From contig NZ_CP073720.1 of NCBI RefSeq assembly GCF_025137375.1, positions 830,501 to 894,500 of the forward strand: DNA of 64,000 bases, in the 5' to 3' direction. Shown here piece after piece: positions 16,695 to 24,893 of the stretch; position 1 is the first letter of the stretch, and each line of letters opens with the position of its first letter. A model generated the notes under the pieces. That model did no database searches and was not told the DNA's origin. It saw only the letters and a program-made list of their open reading frames with translations. The translations under genes and the position numbers were made by a program. The DNA is from Dactylosporangium fulvum (GTDB lineage Bacteria; Actinomycetota; Actinomycetes; Mycobacteriales; Micromonosporaceae).

Positions 16695-17044
16695 AGGCCG
16701 GTCGAGTCCGGCTCGACCCGGCGGGCCGCGACGGCGTGCACGTCGCGCTCGCGGAGCAGCACGTAGTCGCGGCCCTGTAGCTCCACCTCGGAACGCTCCT
16801 CCGGGTCGAAGAGGACCCGGTCGCCGGCGACGATCGACCGCACGTTCGGCCCGACGCCGACAGCCGTCGCCCACGACAGTCGTCGCCCGACCGACGCCGT
16901 CGCCGGGATCACGATGCCGGACGCGTGCCGGCGTTCCCCCTCCTTGCCCTCGAGCCGGACGAGCACCCGGTCGTGCAGCAGGCGGATCGGCAGGCCGGCG
17001 TCGATGTCGTCGCTCGGCGGAGTGGTGGCGGGCTGGGCTGTCAC
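16685..17044 (-). CDS. GroES/Cpn10-like co-chaperonin protein
   Basis: The 119-residue protein carries the Cpn10 beta-barrel pattern: PIRLLHDRVLVRLEGKEGER, SGIVIPATA, WATAVGVGPNVRSIVAGDRVLFDPE and RDYVLLRERDVHAV. Residues 1-17 form an extra polar N-terminus compared with classical GroES (about 97 residues). The mobile loop is altered (GERRHASGIVIPA keeps the GIVIP signature). No groEL is adjacent, so this is probably a paralogue rather than the housekeeping groES. GTG 17044 is preceded by TAGCGT with a 7-nt gap (leaderless type). Its end overlaps the convergent PrsW gene by 10 bp. Confidence 0.82.
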   Translation of the reverse strand: MTAQPATTPPSDDIDAGLPIRLLHDRVLVRLEGKEGERRHASGIVIPATASVGRRLSWATAVGVGPNVRSIVAGDRVLFDPEERSEVELQGRDYVLLRERDVHAVAARRVEPDSTGLYL

Positions 17045-17144
17045 GCTTGCGACGCTACCGCCTTGATGCGTGCCATTGCCGCTCGGCCCGGTCTACGGTG
17101 AGAAGACCGTTCGGATCGCCGGGCGTCGCCGAGGAGGATTTTTT

Positions 17145-18401
17145 GTGGGCCGGTTCGATCAGGTGCGCGCCAATCTGCGCCGCGCCTACCTGCAGCGGCT
17201 CGAGAACGCCCGTGCTGAGCGGGCGGCCGCCGACGCGGCGGAGGCCCTTGACGGGGTGCCGGTGCTGGAGGAGTTCGAGCCGGAGCTCGTGCCCGGCCAC
17301 CCGTCGACGATGAGCCGCGACGACGCGGAGGTTCCGCACGGCCTGCGGATCGCCGCGGCCTGGTCGTGGCGGCTGCTGGTGCTGATCGCCGCCGCTGCCG
17401 TGCTGCTGTGGCTGATCGGCCGGCTCAAGACGGTCCTCATCCCGCTGAGCATCGCGCTGCTGCTCTCGGCGCTGCTGGCGCCGATGATGGGGGTCCTGCG
17501 CCGCCGGATGAGGCTGCCCCCGTCCCTGGCCGCGTTCCTGGTGCTCATCGCCGGCCTGGCCGCGGTCGCCGGGGTGCTGACGCTGGTGGTCAGCGAGTTC
17601 GTGGCCGGCTTCCCGGGGCTGTCCGACAAGGCGGCTGCCGGTGTGCAGCAGATCCAGGACTGGCTCACGGCCGGCCCGCTGCACCTCAGCGGCCGCCAGC
17701 TCGACGCGACGTTCGACGCGGCGACCACCTGGCTCAGCGAGAACCGCGGCAGCCTCACCGACAGCGCCGTGTCCACGGCCACGGCGACCATCGAGTTTCT
17801 CGCGCTGCTGTTCCTGGTCCTGTTCGTGACGTTCTTCTTCATGCGCGACGGCAAGCGGATCTGGTACTTCCTCACCGGCGTGCTGCCCACCCCGGCCCGC
17901 GACCCGATCCGCCGGGCGGGCGAGGCGGCGTGGCTCACGCTGGTGGCCTACGTCCGGGCGACGGTCCTGGTCGCGTTCATCGACGCGCTCGGCATCGGCC
18001 TCCTGCTGGTGATCATCAACGTCGACTTCTGGTTTCCGCTGGCGACCCTGGTGTTCCTCGGCGCCTTCGTCCCGATCGTGGGCGCCACGGTCTCCGGCGC
18101 GGTCGCCGTGCTCATCGCGCTGGTCGACGAGGGCCCGATCGCCGCGCTGGTCGTGCTCATCGGCGTGATCGCGGTGCAGCAGCTCGAGGGCCACGTCCTC
18201 CAGCCGCTCATCATGGGCCGCGCGGTGTCGGTGCATCCACTGGCCGTGATCGTGGCGATCTCGGCGGGCGTGGTGCTGGCCGGCATCATCGGCGCCCTGG
18301 TCGCGGTGCCGCTGGTGGCGGTGCTCAACACGGGCATCCGCCACCTGGTCAGCCACCGCCACGAGCCCCCGCCCGACGCCGTGGTCGTCTCCTCGGACTA
18401 A
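17145..18401 (+). CDS. AI-2E family transporter (TqsA/PerM-like permease)
   Basis: The 418-residue membrane protein belongs to the AI-2 exporter/PerM superfamily. After a cytoplasmic N-terminus (about 65 residues, acidic), helices follow: LLVLIAAAAVLLWLIGRL, VLIPLSIALLLSALLAPMMG, FLVLIAGLAAVAGVLTLVV. Then comes an extracytoplasmic amphipathic stretch and a C-terminal cluster of five helices. Family landmarks are PLxxxLRRRMRLPPSLAAFL and GHVLQPLIMGRAVSVHPLAVIVA. GTG 17145 is strongly supported by GAGGAGG at 17131-17137. Substrates of this family vary (autoinducers, ions, amino acids), so the function is not fixed. Confidence 0.87.
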   Translation: MGRFDQVRANLRRAYLQRLENARAERAAADAAEALDGVPVLEEFEPELVPGHPSTMSRDDAEVPHGLRIAAAWSWRLLVLIAAAAVLLWLIGRLKTVLIPLSIALLLSALLAPMMGVLRRRMRLPPSLAAFLVLIAGLAAVAGVLTLVVSEFVAGFPGLSDKAAAGVQQIQDWLTAGPLHLSGRQLDATFDAATTWLSENRGSLTDSAVSTATATIEFLALLFLVLFVTFFFMRDGKRIWYFLTGVLPTPARDPIRRAGEAAWLTLVAYVRATVLVAFIDALGIGLLLVIINVDFWFPLATLVFLGAFVPIVGATVSGAVAVLIALVDEGPIAALVVLIGVIAVQQLEGHVLQPLIMGRAVSVHPLAVIVAISAGVVLAGIIGALVAVPLVAVLNTGIRHLVSHRHEPPPDAVVVSSD

Positions 18402-18456
18402 TTAGCCGATCATTTGCGGCCTGCGACGGACCCCGATGCCGCGCCCAAGCCGGCCG

Positions 18457-18475
18457 GCCCAGGCAAAATCTGGGC
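18457..18475. terminator. Weak hairpin between convergent genes
   Basis: GCCCAG-GCAAAAT-CTGGGC forms a 6-bp hairpin, enclosed by a longer-range inverted repeat GCCGATCAT (18405-18413)/ATGATCGGC (18492-18500). It sits in the 113-bp gap between two convergent genes, where a bidirectional terminator is expected. Stem strength is modest. Confidence 0.35.
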
Positions 18476-18514
18476 TCCGTCTCGGCTGGGCATGATCGGC
18501 AGGGACAGGGCTGG

Positions 18515-20578
18515 CTACGACGCCGAGAGCCGGCGCAGTGCGCCTCGGACGAGTTCGGACTTTGTCGTGTACCAGAACGGGGGGAGTGACGCGCGCAGGT
18601 AGGCGCCGTAGCTGCGCGCGGTCTCCAGTCGCGAGTCGAGCACCGCGACCACGCCCTTGTCGGTGCGGGAGCGGATCAGCCGCCCGACCCCCTGGGCCAG
18701 CCGCACCGCCGCGATCGGCACGCTGACCGCCGCGAAGCCCGAGCCGCCTGCGGAGTCGACCGCCGCCGACCGGGCTGCGGCCAGCGGCTCGTCGGGGCGC
18801 GGGAACGGCAGGCGGTCGATGACCACCAGTTGGCACGCGTCGCCGGGCACGTCGACGCCCTGCCACAGCGACATGACGCCGAGCAGGCAGCTGTTGCGGT
18901 CCTCACGGAACTTACGCACCAGGATCGGCAGCGCTTCCTCACCCTGCAGCAGGATCGTGATGCCGGGCGTCCGCGCCCGCAGCACCTCGGCCGCCCGCTC
19001 GGCGGCCTTCCGCGACGAGAACAGGCCCAGTGCCCGCCCGCCGAGGGCCTGGACCAGCTCGACCATCTCGTTGGCCGCCGGCTCCGACAGGCCCGAGGTC
19101 TGCGGCCGTGGCAGGTGCGCCGCGACGTAGAGGATGCCCTGCTTGGCGTAGTCGAACGGGGACCCGACGTCGAGTGAGTTCCACGCCAGGTCGGCGGTGT
19201 CGCGGGCGGCGTCGGCCCGGATGACCGCCTCCCGGGCCGCCTCGGCCGGCGATTCGGCGACGGGCGGCTTCTCGACGGCGACCGGCAGCCCGAGCGAGCG
19301 CGCCAGCGTGTCGAACTGCCCGCCCAGCGCCAGGGTCGCCGACGTCGCGACCACCGTGCGCTCGTGGAACAGGTGGATGTTGAGCGTGCCGGCGACCGAC
19401 AGGGGAGCGATCACGACGGCCCGGCGGCCACGGTCGTCGCGCTCGATCCAGATGACGTCGTGCTCGGCGTTGGCGATCATCCGCTGTGCGATCTTGGTCA
19501 GGTCGCTGACCATGGCCTTGGCCTGCTGCTTGCGCACCGGGTCGTGATCGTCGGACTTGACCTCGCCGATCCCGTCGAGGGCCTTGCGGCCGCCGGCGTC
19601 GAGCAGGGTCAGCGCCTCGCCCAGCACCGTCGGCAGTGCCCCGGTGAGCCGGCCGGCCGGGGCGTCGGCCAGGGCGACGGTGAGCGTGTCGCCCGCCTCC
19701 ATGAGTCGGTCGGCCACCTCGTCGTCGACATAGGGCCGGCAGCGGCGCGCGGCCCGCTCGAGCAGCTCCGGGGTCAGCTCGGCCTGTGAGGCGGAGCTGA
19801 CCCGGTCGGCCAGCTCGTGGGCCTCGTCGATGACGAGCAGCTGGTGCGGCGGGATGATCTGGCGGCCGGCCAGCATGTCGACGGCCAGCAGGCTGTGGTT
19901 GGTGACGACGATGTCGGACTCGCGGGCCCGGGCGCGGCTCGCCTCGGCGAAACACTCCGCGCCATACGGGCAGCGCTGTGCCCCGACACACTCCCGCGCC
20001 GGCATCGACACGAGCTTCCAGGCGGAGTCGTCGACGCCGGGGTCGAGCTCGTCACGGTCGCCGGTCTCGGTCTCCATCGCCCAGTCGCGCAGCCGCTCGA
20101 CCTGCTTGCCGAGCCGCCCGGCCTCGCCGAGCCAGCGGGTCGGCTTGCTCTCCCCGACGTCGAACAGCGCGTCGTCGGGCTCGTCGGCCGACGTCCCCTC
20201 CAGCCGGGCCAGGCAGACGTAGTGGTGGCGGCCCTTGAGCACGGCGAACGTCGGCCGGCGGCCGAGCACCCGCTCCACCGCGTCGGCGAGCCGTGGCAGG
20301 TCGTGGTCGACGAGCTGGGACTGCAGCGCCAGGGTGGCGGTCGACACCACGACCGGCCCCTCCACCAGCAGCGAGGGCACCAGGTAGGCCAGCGACTTGC
20401 CGGTGCCGGTGCCGGCCTGGACGAGCAGGTGCTCATCCCGCTCGACCGCCGCCGTGATCGCCTCGGCCATCTTCTGCTGGCCGGGCCGCTCGGCACCGCC
20501 CGGCACCGCGCCGACGGCCGCGGCGAGCAGATCGGAGACATGGGGACGGGCGCGCTGGACCGGGGCGGTGGCTGTCAC
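18515..20578 (-). CDS. DinG/XPD-type ATP-dependent DNA helicase
   Basis: The 687-residue superfamily 2 iron-sulfur helicase unwinds DNA 5' to 3'. Walker A is QAGTGTGKS (K61) and Walker B is VIDEAHEL (residues 250-255). The FeS-domain cysteines are C122, C197, C203 and C209. The C-terminal helicase half shows LGLFSSRKAAERAAE, GVMSLWQGVDVPGD, VVIDRLPFPRPDEP and the arginine-finger motif QGVGRLIRSRTDKGVVAVLDSR. Length and order match actinobacterial DinG-like proteins. GTG 20578 is preceded by TAGCGT with an 8-nt gap. A role in DNA repair or R-loop and G-quadruplex removal is likely by family; nothing local refines it. Confidence 0.9.
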   Translation of the reverse strand: MTATAPVQRARPHVSDLLAAAVGAVPGGAERPGQQKMAEAITAAVERDEHLLVQAGTGTGKSLAYLVPSLLVEGPVVVSTATLALQSQLVDHDLPRLADAVERVLGRRPTFAVLKGRHHYVCLARLEGTSADEPDDALFDVGESKPTRWLGEAGRLGKQVERLRDWAMETETGDRDELDPGVDDSAWKLVSMPARECVGAQRCPYGAECFAEASRARARESDIVVTNHSLLAVDMLAGRQIIPPHQLLVIDEAHELADRVSSASQAELTPELLERAARRCRPYVDDEVADRLMEAGDTLTVALADAPAGRLTGALPTVLGEALTLLDAGGRKALDGIGEVKSDDHDPVRKQQAKAMVSDLTKIAQRMIANAEHDVIWIERDDRGRRAVVIAPLSVAGTLNIHLFHERTVVATSATLALGGQFDTLARSLGLPVAVEKPPVAESPAEAAREAVIRADAARDTADLAWNSLDVGSPFDYAKQGILYVAAHLPRPQTSGLSEPAANEMVELVQALGGRALGLFSSRKAAERAAEVLRARTPGITILLQGEEALPILVRKFREDRNSCLLGVMSLWQGVDVPGDACQLVVIDRLPFPRPDEPLAAARSAAVDSAGGSGFAAVSVPIAAVRLAQGVGRLIRSRTDKGVVAVLDSRLETARSYGAYLRASLPPFWYTTKSELVRGALRRLSAS

Positions 20579-20618
20579 GCCAAGGCACGCTACCCCCTAC
20601 CTACGACAGAATGTGCTC

Positions 20619-21119
20619 ATGACCCAGGTACGCGTCGTATACCGAAAGTTCGACGGTTCGCTCCACTGGAACTACGAGACCCGGTTGCTCGGCGAAGACG
20701 ATCACGGCATCTGGGTCGGCGCGGACAGCGGCACGATCGTCCACCGTGGACCGGTCCGGACCGGTCCCGTCGAGGGCCCGCACGTCCTGCTCTTCCCGCG
20801 GCAGTCCTGGTGGACCGCCTGCTTCAACGCGGCGCCGCACCGCACGGAGATCTACTGCGACATCACCACCGTCCCGCACTGGCTCGGTGCGGAGGAGGTC
20901 ACCGCGATCGACCTCGACCTCGACGTGCGCCGCCGGCGGACGGGTGCGGTGGAGCTGCTCGACGAGGACGAGTTCGCCGCGCACCAGATCAGGTACGGCT
21001 ACCCGCCCGAGGTCGTCGCCTCGGCGCAGGACAGCGCCGGGTGGCTGTTCGGCGCCGTGTCCGAGCGGGTGGAACCGTTCGGCACGCAGTACCACCAATG
21101 GCTAGATCTTGTCTCCTAG
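20619..21119 (+). CDS. DUF402 domain protein (putative nucleotide phosphatase)
   Basis: The 166-residue protein has DUF402 features: VVYRKFDGSLHWNYETRLL at the start, FFPRQSWWTACFN-like LLFPRQSWWTACFNAAP, then EIYCDITTVPHW and DLDLDVRRRRTGAVELLDEDEF. The Asp/Glu cluster matches the metal site seen in the NtdP nucleoside tri/diphosphatases of this family. ATG 20619 was chosen; an in-frame GTG at 20613 is possible. It is divergent from the helicase and overlaps the convergent sigma factor gene by 18 bp. The enzymatic role is inferred from family only. Confidence 0.8.
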   Translation: MTQVRVVYRKFDGSLHWNYETRLLGEDDHGIWVGADSGTIVHRGPVRTGPVEGPHVLLFPRQSWWTACFNAAPHRTEIYCDITTVPHWLGAEEVTAIDLDLDVRRRRTGAVELLDEDEFAAHQIRYGYPPEVVASAQDSAGWLFGAVSERVEPFGTQYHQWLDLVS

Positions 21120-22004
21120 TCCCTGCAGCTTCGCCGGGTTCAGCTGGTTGTAGACGCCGGTGACCAGCCCCTCGGGGCTGACCGCGAGGCTGGAGACGAC
21201 GAGCGCGTCGGGCGGCAGGCCCTCCCACGCGGCGTTGTGCATCCGCACCACCACGCCGACGTCGCCGTTGACCAGCACCGGATGCATCTCGAAGCCGAAC
21301 TTCTGCACCTGTCGGAACAGGCCGAGGAGGAATCGCGCCACCGGCAGGGCGCCGACGACGGGCCGCCGCGCAGCCGGTCCGATCCCGCCGCCGTCGCCGA
21401 ACGCCACCACGTCGGGCGCCAGGACCTTCAGCAGTGCGTCGAGGTCGCCGCCGGAGGCCGCCGCGGTGAAGGCGGCCATGACCTCGGCCTGGCGGGCGCG
21501 GGAGGTGGTGTGCCGGCGTTCGCCCGCCGAGACGGCCCGCCGTGCGCGTGAGGCCAGCTGCCGGACGTTTTCGGTGGTCGTACCGAGTGTGGCCGCGACC
21601 TCGGCGAACGGCACCCCGAAGACGTCGTGCAGCACGAACGCGACCCGCTGCTCCGGCGTCAACGTGTCGAGGACCAGCAGCAGGGCGATGCTCACGCTGT
21701 CGCTGAGCGCCACCGTCTCGCCGGGGTCGGTGCCCGGGTCGGGCAGCCGCTCGATGAGCGGCTCCGGCAGCCATGGCCCGACGTACGCCTCGCGCCGCAC
21801 CCGGGCCGAGCGCAGCGTGTCGAGGCAGATCCGCCCGGTCACCGTGGTCAGCCAGGCGCGCAGATCGACGATGGCGGCCTGATCCGCCGCCGCGTATCGC
21901 AGCCAGGCCTCCTGCACGACGTCCTCGGCGTCGGCCCGGCTACCCAGCATCCGGTACGCCACCCCGAACAGGTGCTCCCGATGCGCGCTGAACGCGTCCG
22001 TCAC
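21102..22004 (-). CDS. ECF41 family RNA polymerase sigma factor (SigJ-like)
   Basis: The 300-residue sigma factor has region 2 (HREHLFGVAYRMLGSRADAE followed by DVVQEAWLRY), the linker WLPEPLIE typical of ECF41, and region 4 (TLTPEQRVAFVLHDVFGVPF followed by AEVAATLGTTTENVRQLASR). It also has a fused SnoaL-like C-terminal domain with DGGG (FGDGGGIG) and the closing NPAKL (NPDKL-type) motif. In this family the C-terminal domain modulates activity in place of an anti-sigma factor. GTG 22004 starts the protein. ECF41 genes often sit near carboxymuconolactone decarboxylase or oxidoreductase genes; none is adjacent here, so the target is open. Confidence 0.9.
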   Translation of the reverse strand: MTDAFSAHREHLFGVAYRMLGSRADAEDVVQEAWLRYAAADQAAIVDLRAWLTTVTGRICLDTLRSARVRREAYVGPWLPEPLIERLPDPGTDPGETVALSDSVSIALLLVLDTLTPEQRVAFVLHDVFGVPFAEVAATLGTTTENVRQLASRARRAVSAGERRHTTSRARQAEVMAAFTAAASGGDLDALLKVLAPDVVAFGDGGGIGPAARRPVVGALPVARFLLGLFRQVQKFGFEMHPVLVNGDVGVVVRMHNAAWEGLPPDALVVSSLAVSPEGLVTGVYNQLNPAKLQGLGDKI

Positions 22005-22063
22005 GGCTCAATTCAACCAGCAATTGCCCGTCGGGTGATTTGGGTGTTAAGTACGATTTACGA

Positions 22064-22984
22064 ATGAGTAATGGTCTGGCCACGGTCGCCGGTGGCCTCG
22101 TCGGGCTGGCGGCACTGGGCAGTCTCGGCGCGGCCGCGGCGGCGCGGGCCCGCAGGGGCCGCCCCTATCTAGCGCGGGGGCTCTACGTCGCCGTGGACGG
22201 GCCTGTCGACCCGGCCGTCACCGCGGCCCGTCACGGCTATGCCGCCGTGGAGGTCGGTGTCCGGCTCCACGCCGGCGTCCTGCGGCTGACCTGCACGGTC
22301 CCGCCCGGTCAGGAGCCGCCGACGTTCGAGCAGGCCGTGATCGCGCCGCTGGCCAACCGGGTCGCGGCCAATCCGCTCGGCCGGGTCCATGCCCGCCGGG
22401 CCGAGCCGTTTCTGCTGCTGGTGCGCTCGGCGGAGGGCTCGCCGTACGAGGCCGTCGACCGTGTCCTGCGTCCGCACGCTGCGATACTCACCACATTTCT
22501 CGGCGGCCGCGTCGTCCCGGGCGCGATCACCGTCGTGCTCACCGGCCCGCACTGGTCGCGGGCCGACGTGCTCGGCGCGTACGAGCGGCACGCCTTCCTG
22601 GAGGGCCGCTTCAGCGACCTGGAGCCCGGCGGGCTGCCGGTGTCGGTGGCGCCGTTGATCTGTGAGGCCCTCGCCGCGCGGCTCGATTACGACCCGCTCG
22701 AGGAGTGGCCGGAGTTTCCGGCGGAGGCCCGCCACATCGTCCGTTCCCTGGTCAGGGCCGCGCACGAGGGCGGCAGGCAGGTCCGGTTCGTCGATGTTCC
22801 GGAGGCGCCGCGCCAGGTGCGGACGGCCTTCTGGCGGGAGTTGCAGGCGGCCGACGCCGACCTGATCGGCAGTCGTCACCGTGCGGCGCTCGCCAGGTTC
22901 CTCCGCCGGCCGGTCCGCCGCGAGTACAAGCACCGGGCGGCGCCGGTTCGATACGCGCCGGAGCGAGCGCCCAGTCCAAGGTGA
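22064..22984 (+). CDS. Conserved hypothetical protein, possibly PI-PLC/GDPD-like
   Basis: This 306-residue protein has an N-terminal hydrophobic segment (TVAGGLVGLAALGSLGAAAA) that may be a membrane anchor or signal. The C-terminal stretch FVDVPEAPRQVRTAFWRELQ followed by AADADLIGSRHRAALARFL resembles the end of actinobacterial phosphatidylinositol-specific phospholipase C/glycerophosphodiester phosphodiesterase-like proteins. I cannot find the catalytic His pair near the N-terminus (RGLYVAVDGPVDPAV sits where it would be), so it may be inactive or a different TIM-barrel-like protein. Function is unassigned. A triple PHO-box overlaps its stop codon, but that belongs to the next operon. Confidence 0.6.
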   Translation: MSNGLATVAGGLVGLAALGSLGAAAAARARRGRPYLARGLYVAVDGPVDPAVTAARHGYAAVEVGVRLHAGVLRLTCTVPPGQEPPTFEQAVIAPLANRVAANPLGRVHARRAEPFLLLVRSAEGSPYEAVDRVLRPHAAILTTFLGGRVVPGAITVVLTGPHWSRADVLGAYERHAFLEGRFSDLEPGGLPVSVAPLICEALAARLDYDPLEEWPEFPAEARHIVRSLVRAAHEGGRQVRFVDVPEAPRQVRTAFWRELQAADADLIGSRHRAALARFLRRPVRREYKHRAAPVRYAPERAPSPR

Positions 22985-23008
22985 ACTAGCGGTGAACGGC
23001 AAGTGAAC
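22976..23008 (-). promoter_or_regulatory. Triple PHO-box in front of the phoU-like/pit operon
   Basis: GTGAAC occurs at 22981-22986, 22992-22997 and 23003-23008, exactly 11 bp apart. Read on the minus strand these are three GTTCAC-N5 units, the direct-repeat unit bound by actinobacterial PhoP. It lies 110-140 bp before the downstream operon start. Regulation by phosphate starvation is inferred from the motif. Confidence 0.7.
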
Positions 23009-23116
23009 TACCTGCTGGTGGGGGCTGGCCGTTCGGCGACGATCAAGCCTTGCCCTACGATTCCCTGCCGAGAGGGATGTCCGGCGCTTCATTTCCGAGG
23101 TATCGAGGTCATAGCT

Positions 23117-23743
23117 GTGCGGTTGAGGCTGCGTCCTAGCGACGATTCGTTCTACGAGTTCTTCAGCCGTGCGGCGCAGAACCTCGTCAAGGGCACCGAC
23201 CTGCTGTCCGAGCTGGCCCTGCCGGGCACCGACGTGCAGTCCGTGAGCGAGCGGCTCGTCGAGGTCGAGCACGACAGCGACGCGATCACGCACGAGCTGT
23301 ATAAGAAGATCAACTCGAGCTTCATCACGCCCTTCGACCGGGAGGACATCTACCGGCTGGGCTCGCTGCTCGACGACGTGATGGACCACCTGGAGGCCGT
23401 CGGCAGCCTGCTGTACCTCTACGGCCTCACCAAGCTGCCGGCGCTGCCCCGCGAGCTGCACGAGATCGTCAAGGTCCTCGACCAGCAGGCCCGGCTCACC
23501 GCCGACGCCATGCCCCGGCTGAAGACCATGAAGGACCTCGAGGAGTACTGGGTCGAGTGCAACCGGCTGGAGAACGAGGGCGACAGTGCGTATCGCATGG
23601 CGCTCGTCCGGCTCTTCTCCGGTGAGTACGACGCGTTGACCGTACTGAAGATGAAGGAGGTCGTCGACGAGCTGGAGGCGGCCTGCGACGCGTTCGAGCA
23701 CGTGGCGAACACCGTCGAGACCATCGTGGTCAAGGAGTCGTAG
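23117..23743 (+). CDS. DUF47 (PhoU-like) phosphate transport accessory protein
   Basis: The 208-residue all-helical protein belongs to the DUF47/Pit-accessory family, PhoU-like metal-binding bundles. Typical pieces are FYEFFSRAAQNLVKGTDLL, VEHDSDAITHELYKKINSSF, ITPFDREDIYRLGSLLDDVM and ENEGDSAYRMALVRLFS. The E/D-x3-D motifs (EHDSD, ENEGD) are the repeated metal-ligand sites of PhoU folds. GTG 23117 has GAGGT upstream. It lies directly before the Pit transporter gene and probably modulates it. A triple PHO-box upstream suggests induction during phosphate limitation. Confidence 0.88.
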   Translation: MRLRLRPSDDSFYEFFSRAAQNLVKGTDLLSELALPGTDVQSVSERLVEVEHDSDAITHELYKKINSSFITPFDREDIYRLGSLLDDVMDHLEAVGSLLYLYGLTKLPALPRELHEIVKVLDQQARLTADAMPRLKTMKDLEEYWVECNRLENEGDSAYRMALVRLFSGEYDALTVLKMKEVVDELEAACDAFEHVANTVETIVVKES

Positions 23744-23760
23744 CCATCGACGCGCAATTC

Positions 23761-24759
23761 GTGGCGGTGTTCGCCGTCATCGTGGTGGCTCTTGTCTTCG
23801 ACTACACCAACGGCTTCCACGATGCGGCCAACGCGATCGCCACCTCTGTCTCGACGCGTGCCCTCAGTCCGCGCACCGGCCTGCTGATGGCCGCGATCGG
23901 CAACTTCGTCGGCGCCCACCTCGGCGGCCAGGTGGCCAAGACGGTCGGCAGCGGCATCGTCGACCTGCCGACGGGCATAGCCAGCCTGGGCATCGTCTTC
24001 GCCGGCGTCGTAGGTGCCATCTCCTGGAACCTCATCACCTGGTACTTCGGGATCCCGTCCTCGTCGTCCCACGCGCTCTTCGGCGGTCTTGTCGGCGCCA
24101 CCCTGGGCTCGATCTGGCTCGGCCACGACGGCGAGGTGCTCTGGACGGGCATCCTCGAGAAGGTCATCGTGCCGATGGTCGCTTCGCCGCTGGTCGGCTT
24201 CCTGCTCGGCGGCGTCATGATGCTGGCCATCATGTGGATCTTCCGCCACGGCAACCCGCGCAAGCTCAACCGCGGCTTCCGCTACGCCCAGACCGTCTCG
24301 GCCGCCGCCATGTCGGTCGGCCACGGCATGCAGGACGCCGCCAAGACGATGGGCATCGTGGTGCTGGCCCTGTACGCCGGCGGCTACCAGGACAACACGA
24401 CGCACATCCCGGAGTGGGTCTTCCTGGCCTCGTCCACGGTGCTGGCGCTGGGCACCTACTCCGGCGGCTGGCGCATCATCCGCACGCTGGGCCGCAAGGT
24501 CATCGACCTCGACCCACCGCAGGGCTTCGCCGCCGAGACGGTGGCGTCGGGCGTCCTGTTCACCACGTCGCAGCTCGGCCTGCCGATCTCGACGACGCAC
24601 ACGATCACGTCGGCGATCATGGGCGTCGGCGCGACGAAGCGCCTGTCGGCGGTCCGCTGGAGCGTGGCGGGCAACATCGTGGTGGCCTGGATCCTGACCT
24701 TCCCGGCGGCGGCATTGATCGCGGTGGTCTCGTATCTGGTCGTCCGCCCGCTGTTCTGA
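23761..24759 (+). CDS. pit: Inorganic phosphate transporter, Pit family
   Basis: This 332-residue membrane protein is a low-affinity metal-phosphate/proton symporter. The duplicated signature is present: FDYTNGFHDAANAIATSVST near the N-terminus and SVGHGMQDAAKTMGIVVLAL in the second half. Other landmarks are GIPSSSSHALFGGLVGA and GLPISTTHTITSAIMGVG. About 10 helices are seen. GTG 23761 is the first canonical start, but AAGGAG at 23732-23737 is 8 nt before an in-frame ATC at 23746, which would add IDAQF. The family's N-terminus fits the longer form, so a rare ATC start is possible. It is coupled to the DUF47 gene and followed by a strong terminator. Confidence 0.9.
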   Translation: MAVFAVIVVALVFDYTNGFHDAANAIATSVSTRALSPRTGLLMAAIGNFVGAHLGGQVAKTVGSGIVDLPTGIASLGIVFAGVVGAISWNLITWYFGIPSSSSHALFGGLVGATLGSIWLGHDGEVLWTGILEKVIVPMVASPLVGFLLGGVMMLAIMWIFRHGNPRKLNRGFRYAQTVSAAAMSVGHGMQDAAKTMGIVVLALYAGGYQDNTTHIPEWVFLASSTVLALGTYSGGWRIIRTLGRKVIDLDPPQGFAAETVASGVLFTTSQLGLPISTTHTITSAIMGVGATKRLSAVRWSVAGNIVVAWILTFPAAALIAVVSYLVVRPLF

Positions 24760-24774
24760 CCGCCGTTGCCGTCC

Positions 24775-24803
24775 AGGGCCGCGCTCGATCCGAGCGCGGC
24801 CCT
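24775..24803 (+). terminator. Hairpin terminator after pit
   Basis: AGGGCCGCGCTCG (24775-24787) and its complement (24791-24803) form a perfect 13-bp stem with loop ATC, 16 nt after the pit stop. There is no T-tract. Confidence 0.75.
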
Positions 24804-24893
24804 GCTGCTTCCGGCGCCGCGCCGTGGTGGAGCCTCCCGGCAGCCGGCCAGGTCCGAGCCCGGCCGGAACGCCGGCCCGGCACGCTCAGCGGA

